Shown: positions 8,459 through 17,600 of the stretch, in pieces | Layout: the number at the start of each line of letters is the position of its first letter | How positions within the stretch are numbered: position 1 is the stretch's first letter | From: Aldehydirespirator sp965116665 | GTDB lineage: Bacteria > Actinomycetota > Acidimicrobiia > Acidimicrobiales > Aldehydirespiratoraceae | Direction: 5' to 3' | Length of the DNA stretch: 64,000 bases | Assembly (NCBI GenBank): GCA_965116665.1 | Contig: OZ220709.1 | Span: 3,100,001-3,164,000 of the forward strand | Made by a program: the position numbers and the translations under genes | The notes under the pieces: generated by a model | Told to the model about the DNA's origin: nothing | What the model saw: only the letters and a program-made list of their open reading frames with translations | Databases searched by the model: none

Positions 8459-8639
8459 AGCCCTCCGGCAGGCTCAGGGACGGATCGGCGCGTCTAGCCC
8501 TCCGGCAGGCTCAGGGACGGATCGGCGCGTCTAGCCCTCCGGCAGGCTCAGGGACGGATCGGCGCGTCTAGCTCTCCGGCAGGCTCAGGGACGGATCGGC
8601 GCGTCTAGCTCTCCGGCAGGCTCAGGGACGGATCGGCGC
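8459..8639. repeat. 37-bp tandem repeat array, about 4.9 copies, derived from the tsaD 3' end
   Basis: Units begin at 8459, 8496, 8533, 8570 and 8607 (core GGCAGGCTCAGGGACGGATC). The last unit is the coding end of tsaD including its stop; the other four lie downstream of the gene. Units differ by a single C/T (AGCCCTCC versus AGCTCTCC). There are no spacers, so it is not a CRISPR array. The core resembles the dispersed GGCAGGCTCAGGG-type repeats seen in many high-GC genomes (recollection, not a search). Confidence 0.95.
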
Positions 8640-9639
8640 CCACCGTGAGCGGCGAGGGCCCGTCAGCCTGCAGGCGCCACCAGGCCGCGGCGGCCACCAT
8701 GGCCGCGTTGTCGGTGCACATGGCCCGGCTCGGCAGGTAGGCAGCCAGGCCGTCGGCCGTGCAGGCGTCGAGCGTCATCTCCCGCAGACGGCTGTTGGCG
8801 GCCACACCGCCGGCCAGGCACAGACCCACCGCTCCGTGCTCGGCGGCAGCCCTGCGGGCCTTGGCCAGCAGCACATCGGCCACCGCCTCCTGGAACGACG
8901 CGGCCACGTCGGCGGCAGGCGCATCCGGCCGGCGCCGCAGGTAGTTGATGACCGCGGTCTTGAGTCCGCTGAAGGAGAAGTTCCAACCGTCGTGCAGCAT
9001 CGCCCGGGGGAAGGCGACCGCCTCCCGGTCGCCCTGCCCGCTCAGCCGGTCGATGACAGGGCCGCCCGGGTATCCGAGGCCCATGTAGCGGGCCACCTTG
9101 TCGAAGGCCTCCCCAGCGGCGTCGTCGACGGTGGCGCCCAGGATCCGGTAGCGCAGCCGCTCCTCCATCAGCACGAGCATGGTGTGACCCCCCGAGACCA
9201 GCACCACCACCACGGGCAGCTCCAGGCTCGGCTCATCCAGGAAGGCCGCGTGGAGGTGGGCCTCAAGGTGGTTGACGGCCACGAACGGCACGTCCCACAC
9301 CAGCGCCAACGCCTTGGCCGCCGACAAGCCGACCAGCAGCGCGCCCACCAGGCCCGGCCCGGCGGTCGCCCCCACTGCGGCGATGTCGGAGTCGTCGACC
9401 GCGGACTCCACCAGCGCCTGCGACACCACCGGGACCATGCGCTCGACGTGGGCCCGGCCGGCGACCTCAGGAACGACCCCGCCGTAGCGGGCGTGCAGAT
9501 CGATCTGGCTGGACACCACCGACGACAGCACCTGCCTGCCGCCGGCGACCACCGCCGCAGCGGTCTCGTCGCAGGAGGTCTCGATGCCCAGGATCGGCTC
9601 GCCGGGGGCCTCTCTCGGCGTTTCGTGCGTTCCGGGCAT
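8605..9639 (-). CDS. tsaD: tRNA N6-adenosine threonylcarbamoyltransferase TsaD
   Basis: Transfers threonylcarbamoyl from TC-AMP to A37 of ANN-decoding tRNAs, together with TsaB and TsaE. The 344 residues show the ASKHA-fold signature GIETSCDETAAAVV, metal-binding His124 and His128 in NHLEAHLHAAF, and LVSGGHTML. It is the last gene of the tsaE-tsaB-tsaD run, so all three partners come from one operon. The final codons (DPSLSLPES) and the stop lie inside the 37-bp tandem array, so the extreme C-terminus appears to have been added or copied by the repeat rather than conserved with the family. Confidence 0.97.
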   Translation of the reverse strand: MPGTHETPREAPGEPILGIETSCDETAAAVVAGGRQVLSSVVSSQIDLHARYGGVVPEVAGRAHVERMVPVVSQALVESAVDDSDIAAVGATAGPGLVGALLVGLSAAKALALVWDVPFVAVNHLEAHLHAAFLDEPSLELPVVVVLVSGGHTMLVLMEERLRYRILGATVDDAAGEAFDKVARYMGLGYPGGPVIDRLSGQGDREAVAFPRAMLHDGWNFSFSGLKTAVINYLRRRPDAPAADVAASFQEAVADVLLAKARRAAAEHGAVGLCLAGGVAANSRLREMTLDACTADGLAAYLPSRAMCTDNAAMVAAAAWWRLQADGPSPLTVGADPSLSLPES

Positions 9640-9648
9640 CGGCGCCGC

Positions 9649-10350
9649 CTACCCGCTCTGCCTCTGGGGCTGCGCATCGGGGCGCCGCAGATACAGGGGT
9701 TGGATCTCATCGGGCCGCACGAACTCCTCGCGCAGCGCGAGGGCGTGGGCCAGCAGCACCAGCGACTCGGCCGAGGGATGGGCGAAGCCGGGATCAGCCA
9801 GTTCCACGCCACGCAGACCCTCGAACAGCGAGGAGTAGCGCTCCGCGCCGTCACCCGCCACGAGCGTGTCGTCGGCGCTGGCCAGAATCTCTGACACGAC
9901 ATGGCCAGGGGGACCGACCTCGGGCCCGTTGAGGCGCTGCACCCCACCGGGAAGGCACCCGTAGCGAGCATGGAACACCTCGCCGCGGCGAGCGTCGATC
10001 ATCACTGCGAGGGTGCGGCCGGTGTGGCGCAGGGGGTAGGCGACCAGATCGAGGCTGCTGACCGCGACCATGGGCACCCGCAGGGCGTGCGCCATAGTTA
10101 TGGCGGTGGTCACGCCCACCCTCAGACCGGTATAGAGCCCCGGACCCATGTCCACCGCGACCGCTCCCAAGTCCTGCAGATCGACACCTGCGTGGGTGCA
10201 AGCGGCCTGGATCTGGGGGGCGAGCAACTCGGCGTGACGGCGCTCGCGGGTGGTCTGAACCGATGCCCGCACACCCTCGTGGCCTCCTATGGCGCAGCCC
10301 ACGCGGCCGGTGGCCGTCTCGATGCCGAGAATCAGCACGGCACGGCCCAA
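9649..10350 (-). CDS. tsaB: tRNA threonylcarbamoyladenosine biosynthesis protein TsaB
   Basis: A 233-residue partner of TsaD; it has the same ASKHA fold but acts as a scaffold. N-terminal ILGIETATGRVGCAI, then the family segment VDMGPGLYTGLRVGVTTA and the VSSLDLVAYPL stretch. Its start region overlaps the tsaE end by 19 bp, so the genes are translationally coupled. The C-terminus (PLYLRRPDAQ) is the usual TsaB end; the RimI acetyltransferase fused or adjacent in many genomes is not present here. Confidence 0.95.
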   Translation of the reverse strand: MGRAVLILGIETATGRVGCAIGGHEGVRASVQTTRERRHAELLAPQIQAACTHAGVDLQDLGAVAVDMGPGLYTGLRVGVTTAITMAHALRVPMVAVSSLDLVAYPLRHTGRTLAVMIDARRGEVFHARYGCLPGGVQRLNGPEVGPPGHVVSEILASADDTLVAGDGAERYSSLFEGLRGVELADPGFAHPSAESLVLLAHALALREEFVRPDEIQPLYLRRPDAQPQRQSG

Positions 10351-10829
10351 CGCACGAGCGCGGCCCTCAACCGGTCGGCACGCCGGTTCCAGGCCTCGCC
10401 CTGTCCCCGCATCTCGAAGCTCCGGTCGTCATCGCCCTCACCGAAGCGGATGATCACCGACAGGTGCTCGGACGGCAGCGCCGACGCGATGGTGTCGCCC
10501 CACTCCACCAGGGTCACACCGTCGTCGAGCAGTTCGGGCAGGGCCAGGTCGCTCGCCTCCTCGGGGCAGTCGAAGCGGTACACGTCGAGGTGGTTGACCA
10601 CCAGACGTCCCCCGTAGCGGTTGGCCAGGGTGAACGTGGGGCTGGTGACGGGGGCGGTCACACCAAGCGAGGCTGCGAACCCCTGCACGAAGGCGGTCTT
10701 GCCCGCGCCCAGGTCGCCGACCAGCACGACGACATCGCCGGCGTCGACCAGCGTGGCGACCGCACCGCCCAGCGCCCGCGTCTCGTCGACGCCGGCGGTT
10801 CTACACGCGAGCACCCACACCTCGCGCAA
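10332..10829 (-). CDS. tsaE: tRNA threonylcarbamoyladenosine biosynthesis ATPase TsaE
   Basis: A small P-loop ATPase of 165 residues needed for cycling of the TsaBD complex. Walker A GDLGAGKTAFVQG, the TSPTFTL motif and the HLDVYR segment are the family signatures. The start is uncertain: TTG at 10829 gives the full open frame, and GTG at 10820 is possible. It is followed by an overlapping tsaB and preceded by the P1 peptidase gene 21 bp upstream. Confidence 0.95.
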   Translation of the reverse strand: MREVWVLACRTAGVDETRALGGAVATLVDAGDVVVLVGDLGAGKTAFVQGFAASLGVTAPVTSPTFTLANRYGGRLVVNHLDVYRFDCPEEASDLALPELLDDGVTLVEWGDTIASALPSEHLSVIIRFGEGDDDRSFEMRGQGEAWNRRADRLRAALVRWAVPC

Positions 10830-10850
10830 GTCTGTCCGGAGGCGCCGATC

Positions 10851-11747
10851 TCACCCTTCGAGCGTACCGACGGCACCGCGAACCGCCTTGGCCGCTGCGG
10901 CCACCGCCAGCAGTCGCACGTCGTCGGTGTCGGCCCCCACGTCGCCGGTGGCCGCAGCCACAACCGCGTCGCCGTCGCTGCGGGTGTGGGCCGGCACCAG
11001 TTCGCGGGCCAGGCCGTCGTGGCCTCCCTGGGCCACCCAGAAGCAGTCGGTCTTGGACAGCGCGGCGTTTGTGACGACCACGCACAGCGTCGTGCTGGTG
11101 AACGGGCTGGACCGGGACTTCCAGTGCTGGAACGACCCGTCGGCCACCTGCTCGAACGTCTGGTGAGCTGCCGGCGGCGGGCTGCCGGCCGCGTTGAGCG
11201 CCACGATCGCGCTGACCGCCAGCTCGTCCCGGCGCACGGTGGCGATGCCCAGACCCCCGGGCTCGGCGTTCCCGGCACCGAGCCATTTGGACACCGTGGC
11301 GCCCGCGCCGGCGCCCACCGGTCCGGTGTCCACCGAAGTCGACCGGTTGGTGGCCGCGTGACGGCCGGCGGCGGCATCGGGGCGCACCGACGGATCCCCG
11401 ACGCCGAGGTCATAGAGGGCCATGGCCACCACGATCGGCACCGGCCCGTGGGCCGTCTCGAACCCGCGGCCCTCGGCCTCCAGGACGTCCATCACCCCGT
11501 CCGCGGCAGCCAGGCCGAAGGCGGACCCCCCGGCAAGAACGACGGCGTCTACGCACTCGACCAACCGCTCGGGTGCGAGCAGGGCGAAGTCGCGGGTCGC
11601 CGGCGCGCCGCCGCGCACCTCCCCGGAGGCGACGGTGGCAGGGGGAAGCACGATCACGGTGCAGCCCGTGCGTGCGACCGGATCGGTCCAGTGGCCGACC
11701 TCGACACCAGGAATCTGCAGTTCAACCGGCACGAGCGACTCGGACAT
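10851..11747 (-). CDS. P1-family (DmpA/S58) peptidase
   Basis: A 298-residue protein of the P1 / DmpA-like Ntn-hydrolase family, which self-cleaves to form an N-terminal nucleophile and removes N-terminal residues from peptides or acts on beta-peptides. Family features: IPGVEVGHWTDPVARTGCTVI at the N-terminus, GGAPATRDFALL, LAGGSAFGLAAADGVM, TVSKWLG, and the VVTNAALSK segment before HDGLARELVPAHTRSDGD. The ATG at 11747 shares its A with the alr stop (TGATG), so the start is firm despite a longer open frame. Its place between alr and tsaE hints at cell-wall peptide or amino-acid recycling, but that is inference only. Confidence 0.85.
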   Translation of the reverse strand: MSESLVPVELQIPGVEVGHWTDPVARTGCTVIVLPPATVASGEVRGGAPATRDFALLAPERLVECVDAVVLAGGSAFGLAAADGVMDVLEAEGRGFETAHGPVPIVVAMALYDLGVGDPSVRPDAAAGRHAATNRSTSVDTGPVGAGAGATVSKWLGAGNAEPGGLGIATVRRDELAVSAIVALNAAGSPPPAAHQTFEQVADGSFQHWKSRSSPFTSTTLCVVVTNAALSKTDCFWVAQGGHDGLARELVPAHTRSDGDAVVAAATGDVGADTDDVRLLAVAAAAKAVRGAVGTLEG

Positions 11748-12892
11748 CAGGCGAGCACCCGGGGGACCCTCGCCGAGACGGATGTCATGACCGCGTAGGC
11801 GATGGTGCCGAGGCGCTGAGCCACCTCGGTCGCGGTGATCTCCTCGGCGCCCTGCCGGCCGATCACCACAACCTCGTCGCCTACCGTCGTCTCGTCGGCG
11901 ATGGCCGGGCCGAGAGCGACCATGAGTTGGTCCATCGTCACTACCCCCACGATCGGGCACCGCCGGCCCCGCACGAGCACTTCCACCCCTGCAGGGCCGC
12001 TGTCGCGCCGGACGCCGTCGGCGTAGCCGATGGCGACGGTGGCCACCCGGGTGGGTCGGTCGGCCCACCAGTGTCGGCCATACGACACACTCTCGCCGGG
12101 AGCCACCGTGCGCACTGAGGTGACCCGCGATACGAGCTCCATCGCGGGCTCGAGGGGCACTGTGCCGTCGAGCTCCGGCGACGGCGGGACGCCGTAGACC
12201 GCGATCCCGGCCCGGACCAGATCGCGGCGGGCTTCGGGATGGGCCAGCAGCCCCGCCGAGTTGGCGGCGTGGACGACACCCGTGGACACCCCCAGGCCGC
12301 GCAGGGCGGTCAGGGCCTGGTCGAACCGTCGCAGCTGCTCGGCCGTGAAGGGATCGTCGGGAGCGTCTGCCACGGCCAAGTGGGTCCACACGCCCTCGAC
12401 GTGCAGCCCGGGTCCGGCCTCCTCTAGAGCTTCGACGACGGCCTCCAACTCCTCGGGCAACGCGCCCATGCGGTGCATGCCGGTGTCCACCTTGAGGTGG
12501 ACGGCCCGCTCGGCTCCGCCGGCTGATGCCAGCGCACGGACGCCGGCCGCCGACGCCACCGTGAGCCGGACCCGCTCCGGACATTGCGTGGCGGCCTCGG
12601 CTGCAAGCTGGGGAGCGACCTCCGACAGCATGAGCACAGGCGCATCGCGGCCCGCTTCGATGGCGACATCAGCTACTTCCAGGGCTTCGGGAACCGTGGC
12701 CACCGCCAGCCAGGACGCTCCGCCCGCCAACGCGGCCCGGGCCGAGACGGCCGCGCCGTGGCCGTAGCCGTCGGCCTTCACCACGGCGCACAGGGCCGCT
12801 GCTCCGGCTCGCTCGGTCAAGCACTTGACGTTGGCCTCGATGGCGGCCGGACGCACGCGCGCCTCCGTCGGCGACAGCCCGGCCGAGCTCAC
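11747..12892 (-). CDS. alr: alanine racemase
   Basis: A PLP enzyme making D-alanine for peptidoglycan. The 381 residues match the family, with the PLP lysine K39 in AVVKADGYGHG at the end of the first barrel strand and the C-terminal domain segment ATVAIGYADGVRRD. The start is GTG at 12892, overlapping the nnr stop by 4 bp (GTGA); a much longer upstream open frame is a shadow of nnr. The next gene starts on its stop. The whole acpS-nnr-alr-peptidase-tsaE-tsaB set reads as one operon. Confidence 0.96.
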   Translation of the reverse strand: MSSAGLSPTEARVRPAAIEANVKCLTERAGAAALCAVVKADGYGHGAAVSARAALAGGASWLAVATVPEALEVADVAIEAGRDAPVLMLSEVAPQLAAEAATQCPERVRLTVASAAGVRALASAGGAERAVHLKVDTGMHRMGALPEELEAVVEALEEAGPGLHVEGVWTHLAVADAPDDPFTAEQLRRFDQALTALRGLGVSTGVVHAANSAGLLAHPEARRDLVRAGIAVYGVPPSPELDGTVPLEPAMELVSRVTSVRTVAPGESVSYGRHWWADRPTRVATVAIGYADGVRRDSGPAGVEVLVRGRRCPIVGVVTMDQLMVALGPAIADETTVGDEVVVIGRQGAEEITATEVAQRLGTIAYAVMTSVSARVPRVLA

Positions 12893-14244
12893 GGCGTGAC
12901 GGTCCTCAGGGCGTCGAGGAGGTCGCTGGCCAGCAGGCGGGCAGCTTCCCCGGCCGCCGCGGCTGCAGCCCTCCCGTGGAGGTGCGCGGCCTCGGCCACG
13001 CGGTGGAGCAGGCGCTGCGGGCCGAAGGCGGCCAGGCGGCCGGCAATGATGCCGGTGAGGACATCGCCGGTGCCGGCCGAGGCCAGCCGGGAGTCCCCGC
13101 TGGACACGATCCTGGCCCGCCCGTGCGGGTCGGCGACCACAGTGGGGCCGCCCTTGAGCAGCACGACGGCGCGGGTTAGGGCCGCGGCGGCTCTGGCAGC
13201 CGCGATGCGGTCCGGCCCCGGCCTGCTGCCCGTCACCGCCTCCAACTCGGCGTCGTGCGGGGTGAGCACGACGGGAACTGAGCGGCTCAGGCGCTGGTCC
13301 ATGGCCGCCGCCACCGCGGGGTCGTGCAGCAGGCGCAGCCCGTCGGCATCGATCACCGTGGGCAGGTCGAGCGCCAAAGCGTCGGCGAGACGCTTCGCGG
13401 CCTGCTCGCCGGTGCCCAGGCCCGGCCCGGCCGCACACACCGCGAAGCGGTCCGCATCCACCGCCAGGGGTGGCTCGGATCGCACCGCTTCAATGAATGA
13501 GACCATGCCCGGCTCGGCGGAAGTGCTGAGGTGGATCATGCGGGCCCCGCTGCGCACCGCGGCCTCGCACGCCAGCGCGGCGGCACCACCCATTCCCGGC
13601 GAGCCGGCCACCACCAGAGCGGCGGCGTGCCACTTGTGGGTGGCGCCGGTGCCCGCAGGCAGCGGCTCGATGTCGGCGCCGGTCATCAGCGCGCAGTCGT
13701 CGAGGTCGTCGGCGCTGAGCGAGAGGCCTATGTCGGAGATGTCCGTCTCGCCGCAGACGGCCGGGCCCTCGCCGAACAACAGACCGGGCTTGAGCGCCGC
13801 GAAGGTGACCGTGCGCCGTGCCGGCCACACCGGACCGCCCAGAGACTGGCCGGTCAGGCCGTCGAGGCCGCTGGGAATGTCGACGGCCAGCACCGCAGCG
13901 TCGGGCCAGCCCCTCTGAGGCGGGGTGTAGGGCCTCGACAGGCCGGTGCCGAAGGCCGCATCGATGTAGAGGTCCGCAGCCGGCAGCGTCTCGGGAGCAT
14001 CGGTGGCGGAGTACACCCGGACCCTTGCCCCCCGCCGCCGCAGCCGGCGAGCGGCCGCCCTCCCGTCGGCACCGTTGTTGCCGGGACCGGCCAGCGCTAC
14101 GACGCGCCGGCCCAGCCGCCCGCCCATCACCTCGGCCGCGGCCCGAGCCACGGCTGCCCCGGCCCGCTCGACCAGCACGTCGACGGGTTCGGGAGCGGCT
14201 GCGTCGATCTCGGCCATCCGCGCCGGCGTGACGACTGGGATCAT
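12889..14244 (-). CDS. nnr: bifunctional NAD(P)H-hydrate epimerase / ADP- or ATP-dependent dehydratase
   Basis: Repairs damaged NAD(P)H hydrates. The N-terminal YjeF_N domain (about residues 1-190) is the epimerase, with ALAGPGNNGADGRAAARRL. The C-terminal carbohydrate-kinase-like domain (about 215-451) is the dehydratase, with VVAGSPGMGGAA, PTVIDADGLRLL, LTPHDAELEAVTG and ASAGTGDVLTGIIAG. At 451 residues it is a little shorter than E. coli NnrDE. The ATG at 14244 overlaps the acpS stop (ATGA). The acpS-nnr-alr order is widespread in actinobacteria and firmicutes. Confidence 0.95.
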   Translation of the reverse strand: MIPVVTPARMAEIDAAAPEPVDVLVERAGAAVARAAAEVMGGRLGRRVVALAGPGNNGADGRAAARRLRRRGARVRVYSATDAPETLPAADLYIDAAFGTGLSRPYTPPQRGWPDAAVLAVDIPSGLDGLTGQSLGGPVWPARRTVTFAALKPGLLFGEGPAVCGETDISDIGLSLSADDLDDCALMTGADIEPLPAGTGATHKWHAAALVVAGSPGMGGAAALACEAAVRSGARMIHLSTSAEPGMVSFIEAVRSEPPLAVDADRFAVCAAGPGLGTGEQAAKRLADALALDLPTVIDADGLRLLHDPAVAAAMDQRLSRSVPVVLTPHDAELEAVTGSRPGPDRIAAARAAAALTRAVVLLKGGPTVVADPHGRARIVSSGDSRLASAGTGDVLTGIIAGRLAAFGPQRLLHRVAEAAHLHGRAAAAAAGEAARLLASDLLDALRTVTP

Positions 14245-14648
14245 CGGGCCAGGGCGACGACGGTTGCGGAGGCGAGGTGGTCGGTGTGGGAGAGGGAGAC
14301 GAGCCAGCGACTCACGCCGTGCTGGGCCGCTCTCGAGCGGGCCGAGCCGTGGAGCACGATCTCGGGACGGCCGTCGCCGTCGCGGACCACCTCGATCTCG
14401 GCCATCCGCATACCGCCCAACCCGTAGCCGAGCGCCTTGAGAGCAGCCTCCTTGGCCGCGAACCGCGCGGCCAGTCGAGCGGCGGGGTCGACCGCTCTCT
14501 GCGCATAGGTCCGCTCGTTCGCGGTGAAGAGTCGCTCGGCCACCGATGGCCGCCGCCGCAGCACCGTGCGGAAGCGGTCGACATCGACCAGGTCGGTGCC
14601 GATCCCGACAACCCCGGAATTGGCGAGGTCGCTGGCCCCGTCGGTCAC
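14241..14648 (-). CDS. acpS: holo-[acyl-carrier-protein] synthase
   Basis: A 135-residue 4'-phosphopantetheinyl transferase that activates acyl carrier protein. It has both family motifs: GIGTDLVDVDRF near the N-terminus (Mg-binding Asp) and RFAAKEAALKAL in the middle, followed by SLSHTDHLASA. It starts at GTG 14648, 48 bp from the end of glmS, and is the first gene of the acpS-nnr-alr operon. Its 3' end overlaps nnr by 4 bp. Confidence 0.96.
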   Translation of the reverse strand: MTDGASDLANSGVVGIGTDLVDVDRFRTVLRRRPSVAERLFTANERTYAQRAVDPAARLAARFAAKEAALKALGYGLGGMRMAEIEVVRDGDGRPEIVLHGSARSRAAQHGVSRWLVSLSHTDHLASATVVALAR

Positions 14649-14696
14649 CCCCGCAACGATACCTAGGTGCCCAGACCCAGCGAACTCGGCGGGGAG

Positions 14697-17600
14697 TCAG
14701 GAGCGCCAGCGGTCGGCCAGCTCCCCGATGGGCGAGGTGAGCAGGTCGACCGGAGCGATCTCAGCCAGGCGTTCCTCATCGAAGTCGGGCTCGGTCTCGG
14801 TGACCGCGTCGCGCAGCTCCGAGTAGCGGTTGCGGTACCCCTGGAGCACGCCCCGGGCCGCAGCCACCGGCAGCGACGCCGCGAAGCGGACGTGCAGCAG
14901 GGTGATTCCGACTGTGGAGCCTGCGGCGACCTCGGGAACGAACACGACCGTCCGGCCGTCGTGGCGACCCCGTGCGGCCAGCACCCGGCCCTCCACCGCC
15001 ACCCGGTGCTTGCTGCCGGTCAGGGCCGGCGAGGCCGCGGTGCGCGAGACGATGCTCGACGCGACGCCTCCCTGGTCCACCACCGCGATGGTGTCCAACC
15101 CATCGAGGCGGTAGCGGGTGTGGCCCAGCACCTCGACCACCGCTCCGCTCAGATCGGCCAGAGCCCGGATGGTCGAGTAGGAGAGCCGGTCCCGGGGGGC
15201 TCCCGCGGCCAGCACAGCCTGGATGAGGGGTGCCTCCAGCAGGGTCTGGTCCGAGCGCGAGATCCCCACCGTGACGGTCTTGGCCTGGTGCCGGATGGCA
15301 TCGATCGGGCGGGTCAGTTCGTCGATCCCGACGCTGAGCGCCCCGGCCAGGTCGTCGACGACGGCCTCGGGGGTGCCGACCCGGCCCAACTCGAGTTCGT
15401 AGCTGTCGAGCGGCACGAGACCCGACCCGTAACGCATCAGCGTCGTTATGCGCACCGCGGTGGACGCCTCCATGTGGCCGTCGTAGCCGCCGCGGCGCAG
15501 GCCCGCCGAGAACGCGGCCGCGCTGGCCCGCAGCGTCGGCCGAGCCAGGTGCAGGACCTCGTCCGCGGTCGTGTCCGGACGAGCCGCGGCCGCTTCGATC
15601 GCGGCTCGGGCCTCCCGCAGGGGCCGGGCTCCGGCGTCGATGGCCAGGGCCGCCTCGTAGCCGAACAGGTGGCCCACCATGGTTGCCGGCAGGAAGGCGA
15701 GCCGCGGGTCTACGGCCGGCACGCCGAGCACCGCCGGCGCGCCGTCGAAGCGGGTGTCGCCGTCGTCGGCCACCACCACCGGCGCGGCCCGGTGGGCGCC
15801 GAAGATGGCCACCTCCTTGGCCACGTCGTCGGCCACCGAACCCGTCAGTCCCGCCGCGCACACGAGCACGAGGGGCTCGGCCGACAGGTCGATGTGCTTC
15901 TTGTCCTCGGTGACGTCGCTGGAGATCGACATGTAGCAGAGCTCCGAGAGCTTGATGCGCACCTCGCGGGCCGCCACCTGATTGGGGCCGTTGCCCACCA
16001 CCGCCCAGTGGCGGCGACTCAGAGCCAGGCTCCGGGCGGCCTCGGCGATGGCGGGGCGCCGCTCCAGCACCGCCTCCAGCACGCCCGGCAGGGTCCGCAG
16101 CGCCTCGAGCAGGCTGCGCCTCGCAGCCATACCCCGGTCGCCGGCCGCGTCGCCCGCGATGGCCACGGCCAGCACGCAACCGGCCGCCACCTGGGAGTAG
16201 AAGGCCTTGGTGGAGGCCACGCTCATCTCCACGTCGCGGCCGTCGGAGGTGTAGAGCACGCCGTCGGCCCGATCGGTGAGGTCGCTGTTGCGACGGTTGA
16301 CCACGGCCACCACCGACGCTCCCCTGGCCTTCACCAGCTCCACCGTGCGGTTGGTGTCGGTGGTCGTCCCCGACTGCGAGATGGCCACCACCAGCGTGTC
16401 GGACATGTCGGCCCGCAACCCGAACGCGGAAAGCTCCGTGGCCGGCAGCGCCTTGACATCGAGCCCGGCCTCCCCGCCGGCGTCGGCCATCAGCGTCCTG
16501 AGGCCCAGCGCGAAGCTCTCGCCCGCCACCGCGGCGGTCCCCTGTCCGATGGCCAGCACCGACGACACCGAGCCCTCCCGCAGGCCCGCTCGGACCTCGT
16601 CGGGCAGCGTGTCGGACCCGATCGCCAGGTCCGGACCGGCCGGCGTGTCGATGATCCGGCCTCGAAGCGTCTTGCGGAACGATGACGGAGCCTCGCTGAT
16701 CTCCTTGAGCAGGTAGTGGGGGTAGTCGCCGCGGTCGACGTCACGGGTGGTGATGGACGCGGTCGAGATCTCGGTCGAGGCCACCGGCAGGCTTGTTCCG
16801 TCATAGGCATGCCGAGCCACACCCTCGAGCAGCCCGGCGCGGGCTCCGTCCAGTTCGACGATCTGGCCGCGGCCGGTGCTGGGGTTGGCGCCCGCCGCCA
16901 CAGCCTCACCGTCCATCCGCAGGTAGTGCGATGTCTCCTCGACCACCCCGTAGGGCTCGCTGGCGACAATGAAGGCATCGTCGGCCAGCCCCACATACAG
17001 GGCCTGGCCGCTGCCCCGCAGCGCGAGCTGCAGACGACCGGGCGCCCCCGCGGTGCAGACGGCCACCGCGACCGAACCCTCGCACTCGGCCACCGTCCGC
17101 CGGAACGCCTCGCCGGGTTCCAGGCCCTGGGCGGTGCGGTGACCCACCAGTGCGGGGACGGCCTTGGAGTCGGTGGTGATAGTGGGCGGCACTCGCACCC
17201 CGGCCGCGTCCAGCAGCTCGGCGTAGTTGTCGACGTCGCCGTTGATGGCGCCGATCACGTACGGGGTGTTCTCGCCGAGCAGTTCGCTGTTGAGCGGGTG
17301 GGCGTTCGCCTCCGAGATGATCCCCACCGAAGCCCAGCGGGTGTGGCCCAGCACCAGCACCCGGGCATCGCCGGACGCCAGTGCGGCCGCCAGGAGATCG
17401 TCGGAGGCGATCGCGGCCCGCAGCGCCGCAGTGTTGTCACCGAGCTCGCCGATCTCGGCCGCGGTCTTGTGAACGATGCTGAGGACGCCGTCGACGAGGC
17501 GGACCGAGCCCGAGCCGAAGGACTCGTCGCCGGCCCGGCGCTCCAGAGCCTCGGCGACGGCTGGATCGTCGGGGTCGAGTCCGTGGCCGCTGATCTGCAG

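Noticed and set aside
8459..8639. CRISPR-like array
   Set aside because: Units are directly contiguous with no spacers, and one unit is the coding end of tsaD.
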